Positions 11,300 through 20,944 of a stretch of DNA of 64,000 bases are shown here, piece after piece. The stretch is from assembly GCF_030272615.1 (NCBI RefSeq), contig NC_081413.1:22200501-22264500 (forward strand). The letters are read 5' to 3'. This DNA is from Cryptomeria japonica. Lineage: Eukaryota; Streptophyta; Pinopsida; Cupressales; Cupressaceae. The notes beneath the pieces were generated by a model. The model was given only the letters and a program-made list of their open reading frames with translations. It searched no databases and was not told the DNA's origin. The translations under genes were made by a program, and so were the position numbers. Position 1 is the stretch's first letter. The number at the start of each line of letters is the position of its first letter.

Positions 11300-11382
11300 G
11301 GCTTTCTACAACAATATCCTTTCTTTCTCATAAAAATTTTGCACCAAAAAATAACTGAGAGCTGCGTAAACATTTAACCTTA

Positions 11383-11394
11383 GCTCTGATACCA
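11383..11394 (-). promoter_or_regulatory. Primer binding site, initiator tRNA-Met type (copia element 2)
   Basis: Minus strand TGGTATCAGAGC, four bases inside the 5' LTR. Confidence 0.9.
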
Positions 11395-11398
11395 ATTT

Positions 11399-11885
11399 TG
11401 AAAGTAAATATCAGAATAGAAACTGAAAATAAAACTAATAATATGAATGCTACAACAGTAAACACATATTGCTACAACAATGATGAAAAGATAATCTTTT
11501 ATTAATCATTCATAAAATCATATTACAATTGCTCCTTTATTTATAGAGAGATTTTCAACTGCATGGAGAATCGGGAACAAATATACAACTAACAGTCCGC
11601 ATACGTAATTCTTTGCATGATTGTTTTTTGGTTGTTAGAGAGCCAACTATAATTAGCTGAGCATAGAGTGGTGCATGCAAGGAGGACATATAGGAGAAGA
11701 GGGAACTGGTTGTTTCTTATTTTGAACTATTCACCTAATTCTAAAATGTGTGTACTTGCAAATTCATGCAAAATAGTAATCGACCCATACGTGCATACGA
11801 GATACATAGGAGTTAACTGAATGTGAAGTGTTGACTTAATAGACTGCATACATGCATGGAGTGAAGAAATTGATTTGTTCTAGCA
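11399..11885 (-). repeat. 5' LTR of copia element 2
   Basis: 487 bp, TG...CA ends. Retains a TATA box (minus-strand TATAAATA, 11539-11546), absent from the partner LTR. Confidence 0.9.
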
Positions 11886-14239
11886 TAGTTTAATTAAGAA
11901 AATTGTGATATTTGCCTATCGTACTGACATTCTATAAGTGATAATTATTATTAGTTCTTAGTTCCTTCCTCACATAGAACTATTGCAGACACTTCATTCT
12001 TAAACAGTGATTAATTTGAATGTCACGAGTCAATCAAATTTGAGCTTTTGTTCATATTTGATATATATTTGTTTCTTGTTTGAAAGAAGTTGCTTGCTTT
12101 TTAAGACTATTAATTTGATTTTTTCTTTTGGCATTCTACTATTGGCTAGGTTTATGGTTGTGGGAGGGTTGTAGGATGTTAGGCAGCAATTGCTGGCCTC
12201 TAATTTGTGTTTCACACTACTTGCAACAATATCAATGCGAGAGAACTTACAAAAAATCTATATTTCCGTCAGGGGCATTGCAGGGATATGGGGGGATTCG
12301 AGGACTAGATGACATTTTTTCATAATCTACATACCTGGACTCTGCTTCAACATCTTGCATACTCATTTATTTTTCACCTTTTTTAGATTTTTGATGCTCT
12401 TTGTGCCTATACCTGTATCTATTTCACCATACGCAATATGGAAGCAGCTATGGCGAGAGGCAGAGGTAGAGATGATCCCACGTGGTGCATCAAATCTAGT
12501 CTAAGGGTTTCTAAAGTGTTTGCCACATACATATATTCTTCTACTCGGATTAGTCAAGAAATGCTCTTCAACCATGCTCCATAAATAAATTGTGCTTTTT
12601 CATTTCTCACAATCACAATGGTGGGTGATGAGTTGGTAATAAGTATAATTAATATCGATAAAAAATATGACATCTACTCCATGCAGGTTTAGTGAATTCT
12701 ACCTTAGGGTTTGACATCCATGCCAATTGAAGTACCTAACCTATGTTTGTGTCTCCTATTCACATTATTTTGTCAGGCATATTTCATTTCAGATGAGATC
12801 GGTAATTTAGATATATGTAAAATGCTTTTGCCTTGAATTTATTATGCCCCAATTATTTTCTGAAATTCAAGTAGCATTGGAAATGAGTTTGTAAGTCTCT
12901 ATATATGAGCTCTAATGAGATATTGTTTCTTTTTTTTTTATCGGTAATGGGCCATAGCCATATAATAATTTTATTAATAAATTTTTTTTTTTACAAGTTC
13001 AGTTCGGTGTGAGCACCAGTAGGAAAGAACCGAACAAATAAAACCTCTAGTCTTGCCCATATATAATTCTAAAATGTACAAATTTTCCCATATGAACTTA
13101 GATCATATCGCAGATCAGCCTTAGGCTACAAACAGTGAGGAATGAGGAATAGTTCCAATAGGACCACCATAGTTGTGGTTAGGCCTCTTGGCCTCTTGGC
13201 TACAAAGAACGATCATAATATTAATGCTAAGGTTTTTCCTTCATCCAAATTACATCAAGACATGAGATGATGTAGTATATGTAGGGATGTGATAGATCTT
13301 TGATGAAGGCTTCTATAGTGTGATAGTATTTCAGAAGTTTACATTGCAAAAGAGAAATTAGTGTTTTTTATCTTAGTTTCTTTTGCAGTGGACAATTGTC
13401 TTGTGAGATATGGTTTCTAATTTAGTGGAAAATTTTAACATATTTGAATACATATGTGAGTAAATTTTGAACAATAGTCATTAATCTTTGCGATTTCCTT
13501 TATTTAGGGTGCTCCATTTTCTAAAAATTCAACCAGCATTGAAGATTGTATCTGATTGGAAAGTTCTAGACGGAAATCAATTTTTTTATTTTTTAAACGA
13601 TCTGAAAATGTAGTATATGATACCATTTATTCCAATTTGTATTGGATCTATGACGTTGAGAGGATGTATATAGAAATAATCTAGTTAATTACAGGTCTCT
13701 TAGTTGAGTATGTCCAAGAGAAGCATAAAGAGTAAATGAGACAGAGGTCCTTAGAAACCCACAAGCCTCTCTAAAAAAATGAAGATGATGTAAGATTTCT
13801 ACTTCTGTCTATGAATGATAGTTTACTTCATTCTCTTATAGCTTTTAAATGGATAGGTCCTTAGGTGGATTTATGAAAATTTGAAATGCTAGTCACATGG
13901 TTTCAAGATTTCTTCCCTCATCTGTGTATAATGTCTTCTTGTGAGCCAATGCCTTTGATGGGTTCATTTTTTCTTTTCCCAAAAGTTTCCCATATCTTGT
14001 GCAATGCTTATTGTTAGGCTAAGCATTTAATGTATTTTGTTTACCCTTAAAACCTATTGATTTATTGATTTTAATTTCGTCAATATCTTGCTAGATTGAT
14101 TCACAGTGAACCAATTTTGGTTGTAAACTTTTTGCAATGAAAATAGTAAAGAAGTGTCTAGTGTATTTGTTTGTCACACTTAAGAAATTATTACAAAACT
14201 AGAAATGATTTGAAGACATTAATTCATCGAGAGCGTTAC
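11886..14239. other. Spacer, mostly unrecognised
   Basis: No gene signature. A T-run at about 12930-12939 followed by ATCGGTAATGGG, read on the minus strand as TTACCGATAAAAAA, looks like a retroposon (LINE/SINE) 3' tail, but no body is recognisable. Confidence 0.4.
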
Positions 14240-14770
14240 CTATGTAAAAGAGTAGCCTCGAGGTACAAGTTATTAGGCAGAGGCATAGACAAGGCACATG
14301 AACTGTTTGACAAAATGATTCTAAAAGATGTGTGCTTGTGGACTGCAATGATTTCAGGATATGCAAAAAATGGATTTGTTAAAAATACTTCAGAAACTTC
14401 TAGCAAATGTAATTAGCAGGTATCAAGCCAAATTCCAGAGTCTTTGCCACCATCCTCCATGCCTATGTCAAAATTGGAGCTCGGGAACAGAATATGGAAA
14501 TCCATCAAAGCATAATGGATACATTTTTTTTTTCAGATGTGTTTACAATTTCCCTGGTAGATGTGTATGTCAAATATGGAAGCATAGACAACACACATGA
14601 ACTCTTGACATAATGCCTCAAAGAGATGTGGTATCATGGACTGCATCAATTGCAGGATATGCACATAAAGAATTTGTTGAAAGGCTTTTAGAAACATTCA
14701 AATAAATGCAATTGGCAGGTGTAAGCCATACTCAACGATCTTCAACCATTACCATTGCTAATAGGGAGGT
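14240..14770 (+). pseudogene. Pentatricopeptide repeat (PPR, PLS-type) protein fragment
   Basis: Three frames together spell successive PPR motifs: GIDKAHELFDKMILKDVCLWTA then MISGYAKNGFV (14280-14380), LAGIKPNSRVFATILHAYVK and MEIHQSIMDT (14408-14520), SDVFTISLVDVYVKYGSIDN (14535-14595), MPQRDVVSWTASIAGYAHKEFV (14612-14680), then MQLAGVSHTQRS (14706-14745). These are the P/L/S units of land-plant PLS-class PPR proteins, organelle RNA-editing factors. Stops and at least two frameshifts break it, and neither transit peptide nor DYW end is present. It is a gene relic of the very large plant PPR family. Confidence 0.85.
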
Positions 14771-16840
14771 TTACAAGAGACCTATGGACATAAAATTCCT
14801 TATACTTGAGCGGGGCCTTCTTATAGTTTGCTTTAGTAATCCAAGATTTCCTTTCTTGCATAGGTTTCTCTACTTATCTTTGAAAGAATACCGATGAAGA
14901 GTTGAGTGAATCTTGTAATAATTAGTTGTAAGTATTAAAATTGATCAAATATTTATTATGGTTCTGGTTTTGATTTAATATATAATAACTACAAAGCTTC
15001 AATACTTTTCCTTTTCGCTCGAGAATTTTCTCCAAGTGCATTGTGCATTGTGTATTTTTTTGCATATGTCCTCAAAAGTTTTGGAATTTGGTTGAATTGG
15101 TATTGAACATGATGTTTGAGTAGTCTGATGGTATTGTTTGTACCGTTTACAACGAGCTTCTATTTTGGTTTGTTGATCCAAATTACTTCGTAGTAATTTC
15201 AAATCCCTTCTTGGCGATATACTTTATTTCCACATTAGAAACCACTATGACTTGGGTTTGATTATTTTACTAACTAATTGCTGAGATTGTGTTGCTAATT
15301 TATACATTCTTTGATTTTCAGCTTAATAAGTTGCATTCAAATCTGAAAACTATGCATTCATTGATTGATCTTTTAATCGTAATTGTTAAAACTTAGTCTC
15401 AGAGCATATCTTTTTTCGGCATTATATTTGGTTCTTCTTTGGTTTATTATATTTGGTTCTTCTTTGGTTTAAGGGGTATGTTGGTGCAAGTTTTGCATTT
15501 GTGTTTTATTTTGTCTCCTAGAGATACTGTTTTTTTGACAATCCTTGGTTAATTGGGTCTCCAAGAAAATTTATTTTTTATTTCTTCATGCCAAGATGCT
15601 AATAGTTTGCTAAATAGAGTATGTTGGTAATGTTGTCTTCTTTCATTCATAGGGTGATGTTAGTCCGAGAATTGCATATTGGGTTGACACTATTCATTGG
15701 GTTCTATTGACTTGTAGTCATGAGCTATAAGACTGTAACATCTTTAAAATATTTGTGGGGGCTTTGGTTCTATAGCATTGATATGTGCCTTTACCTTATA
15801 AGAATATTGAAATTATGTGTTGTGTTTGTTTTTCAGGTCTTTTTTATGTAGGCCACTTCTTCCTATATTAACCATTGTACATTCTTTATTGTGAGATAAC
15901 ACTCAAAAAGAAATTGAGCATGCTTCTGTCTATTCTCTATATACAAATGTTTGTTTCATCTCTAATGTCCTACATTTTTTTGTTTTCTTTTACATTGTCC
16001 AAGTTTTTTTCAACTAGAATATCCTTTGCAGACTAATAATAGACTGTATTTTACATTGTGAAAAGGGTTGGAATGTTGTGAATCTAGTAATGTTTTAGAT
16101 AATTTGAAGACTAATACCAAACTATATTAAATGTGACTTTCGAAACTTAGTTGGATTTCCAAAATTTTCATCTCCTTTTAAATTTGATAAAAAAGCTTTA
16201 GTAACTTTTCAGCTACTTTGCAAACCAGTACCATACTAGTTATTAGTTGGATTTCATCAATGTCCATCATTTTTTGAATAAGCCCTCCAATTAGTAGAAG
16301 CTTTATGGCCTTAAAAGAAAGCAATGCAATGAAGTTGCAATGGCTTGTACATATCATGATATTTTCAAAGAGAATAATCACCATTAGCAAAGGAATGTTC
16401 GAAAGGGGCAAGTAAATCATACACCTATATGCTTTTTGATCTTAATATATAGAGAAAAGGGCTTTATTTTAACATTCAAGATATTCTATATTTTCTAAGG
16501 CCAAATTTATTTTTACTTAGGTTTCTTTAACTAACTTAATCCCAACATTCTAGTGTTTCCTTTAGAGGTTTAACCTTGAGGGAACCAAAAATAATATGAT
16601 TTTTGATATAATGTATTATACTTCATGAACATTGTAAATCACTGTCAAAAACCAAATTAATTTCACTAAATCGTTTTAATTATATGATGCTTTTTGGTTG
16701 TGAATATTCGACACTAATAATAAAAACAGGCCTCGTCACTAGACTTATTTCTCTTATGGTATTACCTGTCATTCCAATTTGGTAGATCAATAACAACTTT
16801 CCATTATTTTTTGGAAAAAGTCTTTTTTTTCTTTGGGTTA
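14771..16840. other. Spacer with a 25-bp duplication
   Basis: AT-rich, no supportable gene. A perfect 25-bp tandem duplication lies at 15421-15470 (units 15421-15445 and 15446-15470). Confidence 0.5.
15421..15470. repeat. Perfect 25-bp tandem duplication
   Basis: Two identical units starting ATTATATTTGGTTCTTC. Confidence 0.9.
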
Positions 16841-16844
16841 ATTT

Positions 16845-17415
16845 TAAGGGAGTTAAGTAATTTTACAAGAAGGTATAGCTGTGGGAAGACATTTGCTTCA
16901 ATCGATGATTACCACGTTGATGGAAACAACGAGATGATGGCCATTGGCTTGAAGAACATGATAGGCTCTTGCACCTCTTGCTATGTTACAACAAGTATAT
17001 ACTTAATACAGACTCAATTAAATTCAATTAGACAAAGTTCGGAGCAATTTAACGAGCTGAAGTATGAAACCCTCCATTGCAGGATCTTTCTCTCACTTTG
17101 CAGTGAATTACAAAGTTAGTTGCAAAACTATTGATTCGAGATTAGTAATGGTTGTATCAGTCACGGTCACTCTTCTTCTTCTTACTCCTCTTTTCTACTA
17201 CACTCCTAGTGTAGTTTTGGCTACCGTAATAGTTGGAGAAGTTCTAGGTCTCAGAGACTACCGTGCAACTTATTTCATATGGAAGCTTCATAAGGTGGAC
17301 TTACTTACATGTATGAGAGATTTTGTGGTCATCAACTTTATCCTATGCAAATGGGACTTGTCGTTCCATATTCAATCTTCTTTGTCTAAATACTTCTTGG
17401 ACCTCTTTCTCTAAT
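16845..17415 (+). pseudogene. Plant sulfate transporter (SULTR/SLC26 family) gene fragment with an intron
   Basis: Exon A (about 16845-16994) encodes KTFASIDDYHVDGNNEMMAI and GLKNMIGSCTSCYVTT. This is the conserved block of plant SULTR transporters around the NYxxDGNxEMxAxG...GS motif. An 88-bp GT-AG intron (16995-17082, GTATATAC...TTGCAG) separates it from exon B (17083-17415): GSFSHFAVNYKVSCKT, then VTVTLLLLTPLFYYTPSVVLAT and LRDYRATYFIWKLHKVDLLTC, the next membrane segments. A one-base deletion just before KTFAS puts the upstream IAVGR residues out of frame, and further shifts follow 17340. The STAS domain and N-terminal membrane part are absent. SULTR proteins are proton/sulfate symporters. 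Intron retention shows this is a DNA-level copy, not a processed one. Confidence 0.9.
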
Positions 17416-18069
17416 ATATTTATCCATAGGGGAGAGGCACCAATACGTGGGCACCCTAACTTTGGTTTGACCCTCACCCAGCTCAATCAATGAGTTGGAA
17501 ACTCAAAGTCGTGAGGTGGAAGACCAGTAATTTATTTTGCCACATGTTCGGTGCGCATTAGTCTGAGGTGGCAAAATAGTTTCGTTTTATACCCTCGAGC
17601 GAAACATCGGCAGACCCACCCCATTAGCTGTCGACATCTTCCACCAGTCTCGAACGTGGTTGACGCGTGGTAAATTTGTTTTTATCATCCCATTTCACCA
17701 ATCTCTCCCTCCAAAAATGATGCCACCACTTTCAAACTTTCCAACCAGCCACATAACTCTGCATCCACTTGCCCTACGTCCAACTGCCCCATCACATTTT
17801 TCGAGCAGAGAGGCATTCATGGCATTTGAATCCTTGCATTTTTCTCCTATGAAAGTTTGTCCATTTTGTGCACTTTCTCCACTAAATGGTTTCCATCACG
17901 TCACATCCTATTTGCCATGGCATGCAACCAAATCGGCAAGGACCCAAAAAATGCGCACCTTTGTTCGGGTAAAGGATTTATTTTTCTCCTTCTAATTCTG
18001 GACTTTGTTAGATCTTTTTGCCTGCCTTTGACTATTTGATGTTCCCTTTGGTTTTAGCAGGGTTCGGTT
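17416..18069. other. Spacer, relatively CpG-containing
   Basis: The segment 17430-17700 has more CG dinucleotides than its surroundings. A short ORF (17660-17995) has no recognisable motif. The string CACCCTAACTTTG here (about 17451) recurs near 19724. Confidence 0.35.
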
Positions 18070-18180
18070 GTGACAAGGACGTATTGTGGTGGTTGTGGCA
18101 GACCAACAATGGTTGCCCCTTCAACCCAGGTGAGGAAATGTCCTCACCAAGGCATGTCGATTCCAATTTTTTGTTTGAGG
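18070..18180 (+). pseudogene. Possible LSD1-type zinc-ribbon motif in a short exon-like ORF
   Basis: The reading frame gives TYCGGCGRPTMVAPSTQ followed by VRKCPHQG. The spacing Cx2C-x14-C-x2 and the central P resemble the plant LSD1 zinc finger (Cx2C...Px...Cx2C) of LSD1/LOL proteins and metacaspases. The final Cys position is Gln. A splice-acceptor-like TTTTAGCAG precedes it at 18053-18061. The frame continues only into hydrophobic sequence (to 18261). It may be a relic exon or chance. Confidence 0.3.
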
Positions 18181-18414
18181 GATACTTCCCTTTTCTATTT
18201 TGGTATTTTTTTCTCATTCTCTATCATTTTGCAAGTCTTTTTTTTTCTAAGCACAACATGATGTGTTCTTGAACAGAATTACATGCCAAAAGGGAATCAT
18301 AATCCTCTATTCAAGGTCTGTTGTTCTTTTTTTTTCTCACTATTGCGACAATATGGATTTTTATTTCATGTATCATTGTTTGTATTGATGGTTTCTAATC
18401 GATGTTGAACTGAA

Positions 18415-19310
18415 TTTTGTTTGAGGGTTTGAGGGTTCAAGGTTTTGAATTGATATATGTTGGAATTATTACAATACTTTGCAGAGTTCAATGGTTTTCA
18501 GTTGGAAGGGTTTCATTGATTGAATGTTCAAGGGTTTCGGTGTTTCAAATGTTTCAATGTTCCAATTTCTCGAAGGCTTTTGAATTCACTCACTATTTTA
18601 ACGGTTTCAATGCTCGAATGGTTGAGCATATAGGGTTTTCGGGGTTTCCTTTGTTACATGGTTTCAATGCTCAAATGCTTTGTAGAGTTCAATGCCTTTG
18701 ATTACCAAGGATTTCACTATTTCACTTTTCAAGAGATTGATTAGGGTTTTAATAGTGCAAATAATTAAATTTGTTGAATGTTTCAATGGTGCAAATGTTT
18801 TAATTTGTTGAATGTTGGAATTTTTGAGGGTTTTTTGGTTTCTTAGTTTTAATGGTTCAATTGTATATTTGAATATTCTCGAATATTTAAGTCTTTGTGA
18901 GTTTCAGGGTTTCTTGGTTTGAGGGTTTGAATGATTTCAATGGTTTGAAGGGTTTCACTATTTCGATATTTTCATTATCTCAATTTTTAACAAATTTCAA
19001 TTCATTTCTTCAATGATTGAATGTACATTTGATGCTTGAATGGTTACATTTTCGAGGGTTTACAGTCAATTAAATAGAAGTTTATTTTGTTGATTGTGAG
19101 TTAATTATCAATATACTTTTACTATTCTTCTTTCAATGAACTCATTAATGGTTGTCATGTTTCAATAGCTGACATGTTTAAATACTTTCAATGTTGTCAT
19201 GTTTCAATAGTTTCAATACTTGTCATGTTTCAACAGTTTCAATGTTTTGATGTCCCCAATTATTTAAATTAAATTTTGAATGTTCATAAATGAAATGCTT
19301 AATACCTGTC
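18415..19310. repeat. Degenerate TTTCAATG-rich repeat tract
   Basis: About 0.9 kb built from imperfect short words such as GGTTTCAATGGTTC, GTTTCAATG and TTGAATGTTTCAA without a fixed period. ORFs here are by-products. A reverse-complement version (CATTGAAACCATTGAAACC) occurs at about 20640-20790. Confidence 0.6.
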
Positions 19311-19393
19311 ATGCTTCATTATAACTAGTACCATTTCTTTCAAATAATGCATAAATAGTAAATTAGAAACCCTCAAACCCTTAGACATGAACA

Positions 19394-19700
19394 ATGTCAT
19401 GTAATGGAAAATTTGTATGCACATGTGTATGTATTCACACATGTCTATGCATATGTCTATTCATTTATACATGTGTATGCACATGTCTATGTGTGTACAC
19501 ATGTGTATGTACATGTATGAATCTACATGACTTAAAACACAAATTTGAAGACATTCACTATATGAACATGTACATTTATGTATGTATGTACATGTATATA
19601 CATATGTGCATGTACGTGTATATACATATGTGCATGTATATGTATACATGATTGTGCATGTACATGTATATACATATGTGCATGAACATCTATATACATT
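19394..19700. repeat. ACATGTGTATG/CATGTATATACATATG microsatellite-like tract
   Basis: Two blocks (19416-19530 and 19560-19690) of alternating purine/pyrimidine words rich in ACATGT and TATACATATGTGCATG. Overlapping His/Cys/Tyr-rich ORFs on both strands are artefacts of the repeat. Confidence 0.8.
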
Positions 19701-20940
19701 GGTGTGAGGATCCACTATGTACGCACCCTAACTTTGCGGACAATGTGCCATGCCATGTGGTCTGAGAGACCAACTTTGACCTATTCCCAAAGTACTTTGT
19801 TGACCTAGCTACAACAAGGTCATTGCATTCTTTTATCTCCATTCACATGTAATGTGATGATTGGGCCAATATGTCAACAATTGGAACATGAAGCCTCCAA
19901 CCTTGCAAAAATTATACAAGAACCCAGGGACCTTACTCAATTTGAAATAGTTCTTAGGGGGGTTGAATAATTAAGTTCAAACAACTTTGAATCTCTATGT
20001 GTTGCATTCACAAAAAACACCATTATGTTTTTTTTAACTTATCTTACTCCCAAACGAGGATATGCCATTGTTTGAAAACCTTCGCACTCTTCAATTATCA
20101 AAGTGGTTGGAGGAAGTATGGAGGGAGAGCTTTCTAGATTGGGTGCATCACAACTCAAAAGTATTAAGATTTTCAAATAGTTTTGTGTCCTTGTTGGAGT
20201 ACCTGAATGCATAGAAGGTGAGGTGAAGTGTAGCCAATGAAACTACAAGGAAATTTTCAAAGTGGTTTGGGGAAGTATAGAGGGAGAGCTTGGTGGATTG
20301 GGTGGCTATGTAGAAAAATTCCATGTGACAACCTCGATCGATGGTATAAAATGACACAATTTCAACACCTAACACCAATGGCAAGGTTTTTGAGGTGTTT
20401 AATTGGCAAGGTTTTGACTTGGGAAACCAAATCAATTGTGTTAAATTGATACATCAAAACTATTACCATAAACATAATTGAATAGATGAAAAATGTAGCA
20501 TGTATTTGTTCACACCTTTGCTCAATCATCCCATTACATGTGAATTGTACCAACATATCAAACATCCCTTTCCAACCTGAAACCATTGGACTATGTAAAC
20601 CATTCAAGCATTCAATATAAACATAAAATATGAAAACATTTGAGACATTCAAATGTTGGAGTGCTTGAACTATGCAAACCAATTACACATTGAATTTACA
20701 TGTAACCATTGAAATCATTTGATTCAGTCAAACATTGAAACCATTGAAACCTTGTAATACTCAAATAATTGAAACCATTATCACATAATAAAGTATTCAA
20801 ACTAGCAGAAATAGTCAACCATCTCATTACTTGTATGCAACCAATAAACATGTCTACCAATGTCTCCATTACAACAATTTCCATACATTGTGTGTAAGTA
20901 TCAATCAAAATTGAACAAGAACTATTATCCAAAATGTCTT
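19701..20940. other. Spacer downstream of the transposase relic, with a 47-bp direct repeat
   Basis: Contains an imperfect direct repeat, 20098-20144 and 20258-20304 (both include GGAAGTAT, then GAGGGAGAGCTT and GATTGGGTG), and an inverted form of the TTTCAATG words. This may include the left end of the DNA transposon, but no terminal inverted repeat could be fixed by eye. Confidence 0.4.
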
Positions 20941-20944
20941 ATTA

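Larger units (their letters stand above)
6784..11885 (-). mobile_element. Complete Ty1/copia LTR retrotransposon, copia element 2
   Basis: A 5.1-kb minus-strand element with LTRs at 6784-7236 and 11399-11885, an initiator tRNA-Met PBS (11383-11394), a PPT (7237-7247) and gag-pro-int-RT-RNase H in copia order. Flanks are CAGTT (6779-6783) and TAGTT (11886-11890), a 5-bp target duplication with one C/T difference. The LTR copies differ by many substitutions and a deletion in the left copy that removes its TATA box. Coding parts have stops and lost catalytic residues, so this is an old inactive insertion. Confidence 0.9.

Noticed and set aside
19394-19715. Cys/His-rich ORFs on both strands
   Set aside because: They arise from the ACATGTGTATG repeat; composition alone explains them.
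17451-19736. CACCCTAACTTTG at about 17451 and 19724 as transposon ends
   Set aside because: Only 13 bases shared, same orientation, with no target duplication or inverted repeat.
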